DNA from: CAIQPS01 sp963843455
Lineage (GTDB): Bacteria; Actinomycetota; Thermoleophilia; RBG-16-64-13
NCBI GenBank assembly: GCA_963843455.1
Contig: CAWJKE010000002.1
Span: forward strand, 7,014 to 71,013
Length of the DNA: 64,000 nucleotides
Direction of reading: 5' to 3'
In this document: positions 10,600-19,930 of the stretch, in pieces
How positions within the stretch are numbered: the stretch's first letter is position 1
Layout of the letters: each line of letters begins with the position of its first letter
Made by a program: the position numbers and the translations under genes
Notes under the pieces: model-generated
Told to the model about the DNA's origin: nothing
Database searches by the model: none
Seen by the model: the letters and a program-made list of their open reading frames with translations, nothing else

Positions 10600-11030
10600 A
10601 CGGTCTCCTCTCTTGCTAGCTTCCATTTCTGCAGCAACCATTCATATGTCTGCCGGATTCCTATCGGCAGGTGCGTTCGCGGCGTCAAGCCTAGGCTCTT
10701 GATGCAGCTTATGTCCAGAAGCTTGCGAGGAGTTCCAGCCGACTTGCTGGCGTCCCACTCAATAGATCCGTCGTTGACGCAGGAACTGCCTAGGAAGACC
10801 AGCCGCTTGACGCCGGTGCGCACGGTTCGTGAATAAGGTTGGGCTCGATCGCCGGGTTCTCTTGGACGAACTCGTAGGGATAACTCCCAGTTGGCAAGGA
10901 TCCCGTGGACGCGGGCGGCCGCGAGGATCACGAACTCGGGACGCCCCTTGGAGAAGAAGGCCTCAATCTGAGCCTGGTCGGCAAGATTGAGCTCGGCATG
11001 CGTGCGGAAGATTAGGTTCTCGTATTCTTG
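10600..11030 (-). pseudogene. fcl: GDP-L-fucose synthase remnant with internal deletion
   Basis: Fcl (WcaG) normally converts the Gmd product to GDP-L-fucose. Only two pieces remain. An N-terminal piece reads YENLIFRTHAELNLADQ, then KGRPEFVILAAARVHGILAN, then VKRLVFLGSSC. A C-terminal piece reads WDASKSAGTPRKLLD and continues LGLTPRTHLPIGIRQTYEWLL. The central ~130 residues, with the catalytic YxxxK, are missing between about 10780 and 10800. The first ~20 residues upstream of 11030 are also gone. Additional frameshifts occur at about 10850-10900. The gene cannot be functional as shown. A fragment of a second copy is at 45325-45430. Confidence 0.8.
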
Positions 11031-11229
11031 AGTTCAGAGAGCGCGCAGGGTTCCATCCCCCACCAAGCCGGTCTTCCAGGCTACGGAGATTCTTGTTTCC
11101 CGGCCTGTCGGCCTCTCGTCGTAGTGGGCAATCATGGGCCATCAACGTAAGGGCCCGAGCGGCTGTGGAGACCGCTTGGTACAATCGGCTTTGCCCAGGC
11201 CCCGGATGACAGTCGAACTCCACGCGCAG

Positions 11230-12200
11230 CTAATGCCACCCGCTCGCGCGCCTTGCTAGCGATGCTCGCAGCAATGACGAACGGGTTCGCTGTCCGCCGC
11301 TCTCGGATATGCGTCCGGCAACCAGGCCGCCGGCGTTTGTGGTGGTATGAAGGCCCTCGCGGAAGGGCCCTGACAACGGGCCGGGCTCCACGTAGGAGCA
11401 GACCTCCTCGTGGAAGTCGTCTGGCGTCAGCATAACGATACGATTGATGACTGTGCGAGCGCCATACCGGGGCAGGCAGTCCTCGGCCCGGACGATATAG
11501 TTCTCCATCTACCATGAACGGCCGCCCAGCAGGGCGTGAAGAATGAATGTCTACCTTGACTGGCCGAAGTCGGTGAGATTCCCATGGACCCCACGGATCA
11601 GGGGCATGCCATGCGTGAAGATCCGAGAAGTGTGAATGTGAGTGAGCGCCGCCGACCGTGCAGAAAAGCCACCAACGGTCATTGAAGAAGAAGATGGTGC
11701 TATCCCGAGCCGAGACTCCCTCGAGGAGAACCGCGGTGGCTTCTCCACGGCCCCATGGGCGCGTCGCTCTCTACAGGGTCACGCGGCCGCGCTCGCCGGT
11801 GTTGGGGATGCAGTAGAAGGTATCCAGGTACTTGCAGACGTATGGGTACGCCGCGTGGTAACGAAGCCTGATCATGGGTGCAGAACGGCGAGTTGGAGTT
11901 CCCCCTGGACCCAGTTCGGTGTAGCGCAGCCGACCTTTCTCTGATCCGAACAATGACCTCTTCATAGTAGAGGGACAAGTCGTCCCTGATGTTCCACGAG
12001 ACAAGGGTCAGCCTGATAGCGCACGAACCACGGGCTTGTGCAACCATCGGACTTGGGGGCGGGTCACAGAGGTGGTTTCCAGTCGCTCCGGCGTCGGCAC
12101 GAATTCCTCGAGTTTCAATTGGCCACGCCGATATTCCATTCGCCAACCGTGCCGATACGTCTCAAGAATTCGCGAGGGCCCACGTCCACCTCCCTATTGC
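11230..12200 (-). pseudogene. Decayed copy of GH43-like/formyltransferase-associated polysaccharide protein
   Basis: This is a broken paralogue of the intact gene at 45549-46505. Shared blocks occur in the same order. GEWNIGVANWKLEE matches REWNIGVADLKLED. MIRLRYHAAYPYVCKY matches MIRLRGHAAYPYVFKY. DAPMGPWR matches DAPLGPWR. CLPRYGARTVINRI followed by LTPDDF matches CGPRYGARTVINRV followed by LTPDEF. At least six frameshifts and small deletions scatter these over all three frames, so it is a pseudogene even if some indels are errors. About 200 bases on its downstream side (11031-11229) show no gene. Confidence 0.75.
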
Positions 12201-12406
12201 TGCGCTAGCGGGCTCGGGCTACCATTATGGCGGCTCATGCGGCCGAGCACGTGCTGCCGGTCTGCCTCGTCTTCGCACGAGATGCTGCGGAGGATTGATG
12301 CCGTCGACCCCGATGCATCGCACCCGAGCCTCGAGTCAATCTAGCATGGAAGCCGGAAGAAGGACCTTAGGGGGCGATTGTCTCCATGGTCCATGGCGTG
12401 TGTGTG

Positions 12407-12675
12407 TCACTCTTCCTGAGGGCTGGATAGCGACCCTTGATCCTCGGGGTCTTGCCTGGAGCGAACAAACGCCTCTAGGGCGGCCTCGGACGCGCGCCAG
12501 GGGCCTTAGCGCCATCCCGATCCGAACCGATTTTGATGCCAGAAAGGCGCTTATCACGCAGGTAAAGTCGGACCGTGGCTGGACTCACCCTGAGGTAATC
12601 CGCCACTTCCTCCACTGTATAGAGCCGCTCTATCGCGTTTTCGATCTCTTCTGAGTGTGCGTACGCCAGAACCAT
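12407..12675 (-). CDS. Small excisionase/MerR-type helix-turn-helix protein (frameshifted)
   Basis: This is a short DNA-binding protein of the excisionase (Xis/HTH_17) type. From the ATG at 12675, about 20 residues in, it reads YTVEEVADYLRVSPATVRLY and then RDKRLSGIKIGS, the standard winged-helix core. After IKIGSD one base shift is needed. The next frame gives RASEAALEAFVRSRQDPED and a stop at 12407, matching the usual C-terminal helix. The full product would be ~88 residues. It is divergent to the UDP-sugar dehydrogenase gene and may regulate it, or it may be a leftover of a mobile element. No recombinase is adjacent. Confidence 0.65.
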
Positions 12676-12830
12676 GCCTCTCCCCGACAAGAAGACACAT
12701 CTCATGTGCTGAACGACCGCAAGGTCCTGCCCGCTTAACGGTCGCGAGTGACGTGAACTCACGCTCTGCGCCTGGTACCGTGAGAACCGAGACTGGGCCA
12801 AGACGATCGATACGGAGGATTGAGATCCCT

Positions 12831-14162
12831 GTGGAACTGACCGAGCGCATCGCGGCGCATGAAGCGCGAGTGGGCATTATTGGACAGGGGTACGTCGGTC
12901 TGCCGCTGTCGCTGCTGTTCGGCGAGGCGGGCTTCCCGGTCGTGGCGTTCGACATCGACCCAGCGAAGGTCGAGGCCCTCAACGACGGCCGTTCGTACAT
13001 CGCGCACGTGGGATCCGAGCGGGTGGCCGCCGCCAGAGGCCGGGCGGCGGACTTCCACGCCACCACCGATTTCTCCGAGCTGTCTGGGTGCGACGCGATC
13101 CTCATCTGCCTGCCCACCCCCCTGGGAAAGCATCGCGAGCCGGATCTCAGCTACATCCTGGGCGCAGCCCGCGACATCGCCGGGCATCTTCGTCCCGGGC
13201 AGCTGGTGATCCTCGAATCGACCACCTACCCGGGGACGACCGACGAGGAGGTCCAACCGATCCTCGAATCCACCGGACTGACGACGCCCCGCGATTTCCT
13301 GCTGGCCTTCTCGCCCGAGCGCGAGGACCCGGGAAACCGGCAATTCCACACGGCGATCATCCCCAAGATCGTCGGCGGGGTCAATCCGGAGTCCACCGAG
13401 GCGGCGACGGCGCTGTATGCGGAGGTCATGAACGAGGTCGTGCCGGTGTCGAGCACCCGGGTGGCGGAAGCCTCGAAGCTGCTCGAGAACATCTACCGGG
13501 CGGTCAACATCGCCCTGGTCAACGAACTCAAGGTGACCTTCGATCACATGGACATCGACGTGTGGGAGGTCATCGAGGCGGCCAAGACCAAGCCGTTCGG
13601 CTTTCAGGCCTTCTACCCCGGCCCGGGTCTGGGCGGCCACTGCATCCCGCTCGATCCCTTCTACCTGAGTTGGAAGGCGGCCGAGTATGGGGTCTGGACC
13701 CGGTTCATCGAGTTGGCCGGGGAGATCAACACCGGCATGCCGGCCTGGGTGATCTCCAAAGTGAGCGCGGCGCTTTCCGACGAGGGCAAGGGCCTCAAGG
13801 GCGCGAAGGTGCTGGTCTTGGGCCTCTCGTACAAGGCCGACATCGACGACGACCGCGAGTCGCCGTCCTACGAGCTGATCAGGCTGCTGCGGGAGCGGGG
13901 CGCCGACGTGTCCTACTGCGATCCGCACTTCCCGGTCGCCCGGCCTGGGCGCCGCAACAACCCCGAGATGCGCTCGGTGCCGCTGACCGCGGAGGAGTTC
14001 GCCCGGTACGACCTGGTGCTTCTCTCCACGGCGCACAGTGAGTTCCGCGACCCTGCTCTCTACCGCGACACCAAGCTCGTGGTGGATACTCGGAACGTGG
14101 TCGAAGCAAGGATGGGGCCCGAAGGTGATCAGGGCGTAGCCCCCAAACCGAAGGAACGCTAG
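12831..14162 (+). CDS. wecC: UDP-N-acetyl-D-hexosamine/UDP-glucose dehydrogenase family, copy 1
   Basis: This nucleotide-sugar dehydrogenase oxidises the C6 alcohol of a UDP-hexose to a uronic acid using 2 NAD+. The NAD motif GIIGQGYVGLPLSLLF is at the N-terminus. The catalytic cysteine lies in PGLGGHCIPLDP at about residue 271, and the C-terminal domain has VLVLGLSYKADIDDDRESP. The GTG at 12831 matches the TTG start of copy 2 and follows GGAGG at 12814. An extra C near 14102 shifts the last codons, so it ends in ARMGPEGDQGVAPKPKER instead of the copy 2 ending QGWGPKVIGA. The corrected stop would be at 14139. WbpA-type specificity (UDP-GlcNAc) is likely but not proven. Confidence 0.9.
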   Translation: MELTERIAAHEARVGIIGQGYVGLPLSLLFGEAGFPVVAFDIDPAKVEALNDGRSYIAHVGSERVAAARGRAADFHATTDFSELSGCDAILICLPTPLGKHREPDLSYILGAARDIAGHLRPGQLVILESTTYPGTTDEEVQPILESTGLTTPRDFLLAFSPEREDPGNRQFHTAIIPKIVGGVNPESTEAATALYAEVMNEVVPVSSTRVAEASKLLENIYRAVNIALVNELKVTFDHMDIDVWEVIEAAKTKPFGFQAFYPGPGLGGHCIPLDPFYLSWKAAEYGVWTRFIELAGEINTGMPAWVISKVSAALSDEGKGLKGAKVLVLGLSYKADIDDDRESPSYELIRLLRERGADVSYCDPHFPVARPGRRNNPEMRSVPLTAEEFARYDLVLLSTAHSEFRDPALYRDTKLVVDTRNVVEARMGPEGDQGVAPKPKER

Positions 14163-14579
14163 AAAAGGGAGACCAGACAGGGGTGGGTGTCTGATAGGAA
14201 GGTGTCACCGGACCGGGCAACTCCAACTCCATCGTGACCCTGAGGAACTCTCCTAACGAAATCAAAAAGAGGCCGGCTGACTTCGGTCGCCGCGCCTCGA
14301 CCTTCCGTACTCCACCAGCTTGCGTACATCCTCCAGGCTCACAATGCCTTCTCGCATGGCCGGCTCTACTTCGGCCCTTGCCTGATAGATCCGGACCTCC
14401 AGGAAGTACTCCGGTTCTTTGCCCAGTGCTTTGGCTATCTCGGAGATGGTTGCGATTGTCTCTCGGTTGAGGACACGACCCCGACCCCGGCTTAGATAGC
14501 GGCTGATCGTGCTCTGGTTGTATGGGGTTCGGGCGGCCAGGGCGGTGTCGGTCAGCCTCTGCTCCTGCATCAGCTCCCG
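14111..14579 (+). repeat. Direct repeat copy A flanking the phage-like island
   Basis: This ~470-base segment starts inside the last codons of dehydrogenase copy 1 and includes a noncoding block with gtagcccccaaaccgaagga. It runs through most of an XRE repressor gene on the minus strand. The same order recurs at 21279-21749. Core similarity is highest over the dehydrogenase 3' end and the repressor helix-turn-helix, and weaker in between. Together the two copies bracket 14.1-21.7 kb. Confidence 0.75.
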
Positions 14580-14618
14580 CAGGGCCACATTGAGCGGCTG
14601 GGTGGTTCGGTCTTCCAT
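14262..14618 (-). CDS. XRE/Cro-CI family repressor, copy A
   Basis: This 118-residue protein has an N-terminal helix-turn-helix: residues ~14-60 read LRELMQEQRLTDTALAARTP and then YNQSTISRYLSRGRGRVL. This is followed by a helix motif TIATISEIAKALGKEPEYFL and a basic, helical tail. It is divergently oriented from the phage-like genes that begin at 14795. A promoter with palindromic flanks lies between them, the classic layout of a lysogeny-type repressor controlling an early operon. The paralogue at 21432 lacks the first ~14 residues. No cleavage or peptidase domain is present. Confidence 0.85.
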   Translation of the reverse strand: MEDRTTQPLNVALRELMQEQRLTDTALAARTPYNQSTISRYLSRGRGRVLNRETIATISEIAKALGKEPEYFLEVRIYQARAEVEPAMREGIVSLEDVRKLVEYGRSRRGDRSQPASF

Positions 14619-14652
14619 GCTTGCGAGTCTATGTCAGTTCTGGAATGAATGC

Positions 14653-14681
14653 TTGTCACCTGTGGCATGGTATGCTAGTAT
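14653..14681 (+). promoter_or_regulatory. Sigma70-type promoter of the phage-like island with operator-like palindromes
   Basis: TTGTCA at 14653-14658 is separated by 17 bases from TAGTAT at 14676-14681. The promoter overlaps an inverted repeat, tggcatg ... catgcca, with a 16-base spacer. ATGTCA and TGACAT half-sites occur on either side. It points toward the RDF-like gene and sits between that gene and the XRE repressor, so repressor control is a reasonable inference. Confidence 0.6.
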
Positions 14682-14794
14682 TCTTCATGCCATCAGTGAC
14701 ATGGGCTGCTGGGTAGAGGCCCACATATGGCGCCCACGCTTGCGGAGCTGCGGGTCAGACGAGCCCACGTTACGCTAGAAGAAGGAGCGGTGAG

Positions 14795-15884
14795 GTGACG
14801 ACGCCGTCACGACCATACGGGATCAAAGGCATCACCGACCAGCCCCGGTCGCCGGTACTGGCCAAGGCCAAGATCGGGCGGATGTCGGCGCGAGGGCTAC
14901 CCGGAGATGCTGGACCACGTGATCTTCGTGGACCCCAAGACGGGCGAGGAGATCGCGGCCTTCCGCCGGCTGGGAGACAAGCCCACCGCCTTTCTCGCCG
15001 TGCTTCCCGGCGACGACCTGGAGACCTTCGTCGATTGCGCCTGGAAGCGCTTTGGGGAGCGCGGCCTTCGGTGCCGGGGAGACGGGGAGCGGGGGGTGGA
15101 GACGAGAGACCGGGCGGGAGCGGCTCTGTGCCGGCCCCTACCTCAAGGATAGCCCTCGCGCCCACCTGTTGCCGCTTCGCCCGCCCCAAACGGAAACGGG
15201 CGAACGGCGTCCTTACCGAGTACCCGCCCGAATGCAAGCCCGTCCTTTCCCTGCAGCTCCTGGTGCCCCTCGCGGGCACTATCGGCGTGGTGCAGCTCGA
15301 TACCGGGGGCGCGGCCTCCAGCGTGCCCACTCTCTTTTGGCAGCTCGAGCAACTCCAGCGGGCGGCGGACGGGCACCTCGCCGGCCTCGCGGTCAAGGTG
15401 ATCGATGCGCGCCTTCAGCGGGCAGCAGGGGACCTGCTACGCCTGGGCTCTTGCCAGCCCACCAGTGCCCACGAGCTCAGCTCTGCTGGAGCGGGACTTT
15501 GCCCCCCTTTCCCCGGTGCGGGTGGTGGAGAGCGACCGGCTTCCCGCTCCCGGGGAGCTCCCGCCCCTTATCGAGAGCATCGACCGGGACATCTACGGAC
15601 TGCCGCGGCGGCAAGAAACGGAGAAACTCCCCGTGCGGCGAACCACGTCTTCGCCTCCGACCCCGCGGTCCCACCCCAGGTGGCAGAGGAGGTGCGGGTG
15701 GCGGAGGCGGCCCTGTGGGCCGCGGTCGAGGAGGCCCGGCTCCCCCAGGCCAAACGCGACTGCACCCGGGAGGTGGTGGCCGCCAATCGCCGGATAGCCG
15801 GCGCGGGAGGGAAGCTGGCCCGCCTACCTTACCTGGCTCACGGGCAAAGCCGAGGAACTCACGGCTCTAGCGCGGGAACCATGA
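14795..15884 (+). CDS. Recombination-directionality-factor-like phage protein (multiple frameshifts)
   Basis: The start YGIKGITDQPRSPVLAK matches my recollection of actinophage-type 'recombination directionality factor' proteins, which steer serine-integrase recombination. Later conserved pieces occur in other frames: EMLDHVIFVDPKTGEE, then GLRCRGDGE, then YPPECKPVLSLQLLVP, then GVVQLDTGGAASSVPTLFWQ and AGLAVKV. The tail reads ESDRLPAPGEL ... SWPAYLTWLTGKAEEL with a stop at 15884. At least four shifts are needed, at about 14893, 15100, 15170 and 15450 onward. GTG 14795 has AGAAGGAG upstream. The family call rests on memory of the motif order. The true role in this element is unknown because no integrase is present. 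Confidence 0.6.
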
Positions 15885-15893
15885 GCCCGGTCC

Positions 15894-17079
15894 TTGCCCC
15901 GAAGGCAGACGCTCACCATTCGCCAGAGCCACCTCCGTCACCTGGAGGAACACTGCCCGGCCCTGGCCTGGGCCCTCTCCGTGGAGGGCCGGGAAGGCCC
16001 GGAGACCGCGGAGGCCCTGCGGGGACGGGCGGTGCATGCCTTGTTCAGCCGTTACGCCCAGCATCTGTATGAGACCGGCCGCGAAAGCGACCCGCTCGCA
16101 CTCCCCGGGCTCCTGGAAGAGGTGTTTCGGGACTACCCCACCCTCCGCTTTGCGCAGCGGGAGGACGTGACGGGCCAAGCGGAAAAGATCGCCGCCGGGT
16201 TCAACCTTGACCGGGAGCACTTGTACGGCACCGAGGAAGCCCTGGCCCTGGACCTGGAGCTGCCCGGGGGCCGGTCCGCCACCCTCACCGGGCGCCTCGA
16301 CTATCTCGAGCTCCATGCCCCGCCAGCGAAAAGCGGTCATCGTCGACCTCAAGTCGAGCTACTACCTGCCCCCGGACTCCCGGGTGAAGGAAGACTTCCA
16401 GCTCGCCTGTTACGCCCTCCTGGCCTTTGCCAACCTCCCCCAGGTCGAAGTGGTGGAGGGAAGACTCTTTTTCTCCCGCTACGGCCTCAGCTTGCCCCAG
16501 AAAGGGGAGGCCCGCTGGACCCGGGAGGACGCGGCACGGCTTAGGGCTCATCTTCGCACCCGGCTTTCCGCCCATTTCGCCGGAGAGCTTCGCTATGAGT
16601 ATCGTCCCGGCGACCACTGCGGCTATTGCCCTCGACGCCGGGTGGGGGACTGCCCCCTTCACCGCTCCTACTACGGCCCCACTCCGCCGCCCCCGCAGAG
16701 CGAGCGCCAGGCCCGCCGCCTCGCCTGCCAGGTGCTGGCCCTGGAAGCGGCCCGGGAGACCCGCCTGGGTCTGCTCAAGGAGTACGTGAAGACCCGGGGG
16801 CCCCTGGCCGTGGGCTCCGGCCCCAAGGCCGAGGTGTTCGCTTTCCGCGAGAGCGAGTCCGAGGAGATACCGGCCGCTGACCTCCTGCGCATCCTTAGGG
16901 AGAACCGCACCCTGGTGGGAGATCCGGACCTCTCCGAGCTTCTGTGCGTGACCCGGACCTCCCGCCAGTTCAAGCACCTGCGCTTTCACCCCGATCTCAA
17001 GGGGTTCTTCGACACGGTGGCCACCAAGCGGATTGGATCCAGCGTCTTCGGCCACAAGCCCCCGGGAGAGAGGGGATGA
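15894..17079 (+). CDS. PD-(D/E)XK nuclease superfamily protein, RecB/Cas4-like (one frameshift)
   Basis: This ~395-residue nuclease has the PDDEXK core: GRLDYLELH supplies one metal aspartate, and KAVIVDLKSS supplies the D-x-K pair. A conserved QLACYALLAF helix follows. A downstream cysteine cluster, DHCGYCPRRRVGDCPL, resembles the iron-sulfur knob of Cas4/AddB-type nucleases. The two halves are in different frames, with a shift near 16315-16325. A TTG at 15894 is the first usable start in frame. The ATG at 15881 overlaps the previous stop but is in another frame. A phage recombination exonuclease is the likely role. No CRISPR array or other cas gene is nearby. Confidence 0.75.
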
Positions 17080-17229
17080 GCCGGGCGGGCCTTACCAGGC
17101 TCTCCCCTCTTTGCCCCCCGGGGGGAGCCGGGCGCGGCGGGCGCTGGGGTGCTTTCGCCGGCGGAGAAGGAAAAGGCGTGACCGGCGACCCCCGCGGCGA
17201 GGGGAAGACGAAACGGTGATCTAAACGAA

Positions 17230-17648
17230 ATGACACGACGGCGCCCTCTGAGGACAAAGGCCCATCAGGGTCTTACGGCCCAACACGACCACGAGGCCGA
17301 TAGCGTCGGCTGGCACTTCGCCCGCGGGCGCGCCGCGTTTTGGGCACTAGGTGGTGGTCCCCTGTGAGCTGTCTTACCTGTGGGCGCCCGGACACGGACG
17401 AATCCCATTTCCCTATCCATGTGGGCATGGGCCGCAACAAGCGGAAGGTCACGGAATACCTGCCGACCATCCGCCAGTGTCGACGGTGCCATGTGGCGCT
17501 CGGGCAGGGCGAAGCTTGGGTGTGGGAGCTCGCCCTCGCTCGGGCACCTCGTTACTGGAAGGCCAGGGGGGAATGGGAGAAGGCCCGGCCGATCTTCAAC
17601 GCTTGGCTAGCTAAGCAGCGGTTGAAACGCCTACTTTCCCTCCCGTGA
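17230..17648 (+). CDS. Putative HNH-like zinc-binding phage protein (frameshifted)
   Basis: From the ATG at 17230 one frame reads HQGLTAQHDHEADSVGWHFA and ends near 17365. The adjacent frame then gives SCLTCGRPDTDESHFPIHVG, GMGRNKRKVTEYLPTIRQC and RRCH. Paired CxxC and CxxCH elements and the histidine-containing middle resemble small HNH endonuclease or HNH-derived phage proteins. Joining the two frames gives ~139 residues. The gene lies between the nuclease gene and the convergent terminase genes. The assignment rests on the spacing of Cys/His residues only. Confidence 0.5.
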
Positions 17649-17709
17649 TCCATGCAGTCGGCCAGCAAACATCCCAGGGGTGTAATAACCTTCTGGTGCT
17701 CGGTAGCGG

Positions 17710-19470
17710 TTACCAGACCGGTCCATTCCTCGTGAACACACTGCGCCACCCGTCGTCGCCGCCAAGGACGGTCGCTGTTACCACCCCGCGGTGCAGCCGC
17801 ATAAGCGCCACTTCGGCGTAGGCGTCAGCATGGGCGTAGTGGTCATCAGGCCCGCGTCGTCTCCATACCGCCCGTTTTTGGCCGGTATTGGGGTCTTCGC
17901 GCATCAGCCGCACGATGTTTGTCATCTGACGCGCGTACTCGCGACCTTCGCCCTCCAGGCGCGGGATCCGGCGGGTGCCCATCTGGTGGGCGTCCCGCCA
18001 GCCATCAAGCGCATCGGTGCGGTTGATCTTCACCGTCGGCGTGTGCTCCGTGTCATATCCCCAGTCGACCATGCCCTTCTGGGTTTCGCCGTAGTCGGCG
18101 AGAAACACCCGGCCCGGATGTCGCTTGGCGAAAGCCCGGGCGGCATGGGTGTGCGGCTGGGCATCGATCACGCAGACCTTGACACCGTAGGCCTTCATGA
18201 AGGGGTCCAGGTGAGAAAAGAGGGCGTCGGTCACCTCCTGGTTATGAGCGAGCAAGGTAGAGACTAGACCGCGTTCGTCCGGGGGCTCTTTGATGACGAT
18301 GTGCAGGCCGTTACCCTGATCGACCCCCATGACGCATCCCTTCCCGGTGTACGTCATTCCCCGGCCGTCGACCTCGGCCAGGAGGTCCTGCTCGCTGAGG
18401 CCCCCATCTATCCCCAGGTAGGACAGCCCGAGTTCCGAGTTGAAGAACTCCGCCGGAAAGGCGGTCTTGCGCCAGTCCGCCAGAAGGGCGGCCGGCTTGG
18501 TCTGGGCGCCGGCGCTTCGCTCGCGCTCGGAGACGATGACGGAGGCGAACTTGGAGATCTGATATCCGTGCGCGGAGCGCGACGGCTCCTTGGCCGCCCA
18601 CCGGCCGGAAGCGGGATCAAGGCGAGCGCCGCAGGTAAGACACACGAGTTCTTCCGCTCCCGGAGGTCCTTTGATGAAGCAGATCTCGGAGCGGTCGGCC
18701 GTGGGAGAGCCGTGGTGCTCTCGAAAGAGATCCTCGAGACACCACTCCCGGCCGCAGTGTCCGCAGCGAAGCAGCCAGTAGCGCTGGTCGGTTTCCTCAA
18801 AGGCCCGGTCGATCGCCGACCCGGGAAAGGTCGGGGTGCTGATGGCGAGTTCCCAGCCGTAGTCGGAGTGGCCCACGCGTTTGCTCGCCAGTTCCAGATT
18901 GGACGGGTCCATCTCGTCCATCTCGTCATAGATGAGAAAGTCGGCCGGGACCGATTTCAGTCCCGAGCGGGACTTGGTGCCCCGGAAGAAGATGCTGCCT
19001 TTGCCGATGTTCTTGTATCCGACGGTGTCGCTGTCGGTCACCAGACTTGATAGGTACGGGTTTGCCCTTATGACCGGCCCGAAACGGTCCCGGGAGAAGT
19101 CGGCCACGTCGTGGTCGGTGGGGAAGAAGTAGATGACCCGTCCGTCCTTGGTGATGGCGAACCAGAGCGCCCGGCTGATCGCACACTCGGTCGCTCCCAT
19201 CTGGGCGGCCTTACGGATGACCATATGGGGGGACTCGTCGGTGTAGATCCCTCTCAGGTATTCATGGCGGTCGAAATCAAACTCCCGTCCATCGATGACG
19301 CGATAGGCGATGGTCCAGTCAATGAGCCGCTTGGAATCCTGGAGGGAGCGACTGAGTTCCCGCAGGAACGCTCTTTTCGCGGGCGGAGGCCAACGCGTCC
19401 AATCTTCGCCGTATCGCTCGGTCGAGTTCCGGTCCGGTCTTCTCTTGGACTTCGAGTTCGAGGTGGCCAT
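17710..19470 (-). CDS. Phage terminase large subunit, GpA-like
   Basis: This is the packaging motor and nuclease of a tailed phage. The degenerate Walker A is RKAAQMGATE (residues 86-95), as in lambda GpA-type terminases, and Walker B is FLIYDEMDEM (178-187). A zinc-knuckle pair, CGHCGREWC and CLTCG, lies in the middle, a known feature of GpA-like proteins. The nuclease half has GVDQGN, a VIDAQPHTH block and DHYAHADAYAE as candidate metal ligands. At 586 residues it is near full length, without frameshift. It overlaps the small subunit gene by up to 150 bases, so its true start may lie further in. It is transcribed opposite to the neighbouring island genes. Confidence 0.9.
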   Translation of the reverse strand: MATSNSKSKRRPDRNSTERYGEDWTRWPPPAKRAFLRELSRSLQDSKRLIDWTIAYRVIDGREFDFDRHEYLRGIYTDESPHMVIRKAAQMGATECAISRALWFAITKDGRVIYFFPTDHDVADFSRDRFGPVIRANPYLSSLVTDSDTVGYKNIGKGSIFFRGTKSRSGLKSVPADFLIYDEMDEMDPSNLELASKRVGHSDYGWELAISTPTFPGSAIDRAFEETDQRYWLLRCGHCGREWCLEDLFREHHGSPTADRSEICFIKGPPGAEELVCLTCGARLDPASGRWAAKEPSRSAHGYQISKFASVIVSERERSAGAQTKPAALLADWRKTAFPAEFFNSELGLSYLGIDGGLSEQDLLAEVDGRGMTYTGKGCVMGVDQGNGLHIVIKEPPDERGLVSTLLAHNQEVTDALFSHLDPFMKAYGVKVCVIDAQPHTHAARAFAKRHPGRVFLADYGETQKGMVDWGYDTEHTPTVKINRTDALDGWRDAHQMGTRRIPRLEGEGREYARQMTNIVRLMREDPNTGQKRAVWRRRGPDDHYAHADAYAEVALMRLHRGVVTATVLGGDDGWRSVFTRNGPVW

Positions 19471-19768
19471 GCTGTTCTACCTCCTGTTTCGGGACGTAAC
19501 CCCGGTCTTTGCCCAGGGTGGAGAGCACGTACTTGATGGCTCCGAGATCTCCGGAGAGGACCGCCTGCTCGAGCTTCAGTTCTGCCGTGTCGAGCAGCCG
19601 TCCTCGAAAGGAATTGCGGACTTCATCGAGTTCCGGAGACTTCCTAACCCGGGAGTAGAGGGCTTGGGGGGACATCTCGAGGGCGTCGGCGGCCAAGTAG
19701 ATGGCACCTCTTGTTTGCACGAGGGCCGCTTTTATCTCGGCGATGCTGTGGTGTCTGCTCATGACCAC
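19319..19768 (-). CDS. Phage terminase small subunit
   Basis: This 149-residue protein carries an N-terminal helix-turn-helix (GAIYLAADALEMSPQALYSR), as in small terminases that bind pac/cos DNA. A helical segment, DTAELKLEQAVLSGDLGAIK, continues into KYVLSTLGKDRGY, a block typical of the family. It lies immediately upstream of the large subunit on the same strand. A polar, charged tail overlaps the start of terL. The pairing makes the call strong. Confidence 0.85.
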   Translation of the reverse strand: MVMSRHHSIAEIKAALVQTRGAIYLAADALEMSPQALYSRVRKSPELDEVRNSFRGRLLDTAELKLEQAVLSGDLGAIKYVLSTLGKDRGYVPKQEVEQHGHLELEVQEKTGPELDRAIRRRLDALASAREKSVPAGTQSLPPGFQAAH

Positions 19769-19930
19769 TCCCCCACGCGGGCCCTTCGTTTCTCGGACCC
19801 TTGCCTTCCTCCGGTCCTGCCGCTACTGTGATGCCGGCTTCACCCGAATTCTCGGGCTGCTGACATAATAGCACGGTACGATGATAAACTCCTAAAGTTG
19901 CGCCATAAGTTGCACGAAAAGGGGTGGGGC

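Noticed and set aside
12759..14036. Long open frame antisense to dehydrogenase copy 1 (425 codons)
   Set aside because: It mirrors a well-conserved gene on the other strand in high-GC DNA. Its translation is Arg/Gly/His-rich with no motif.
15894..17079. Cas4 of a CRISPR system
   Set aside because: The nuclease has a PDDEXK core and cysteine cluster, but there is no repeat array and no cas1/cas2. The phage-island context fits a recombination exonuclease better.
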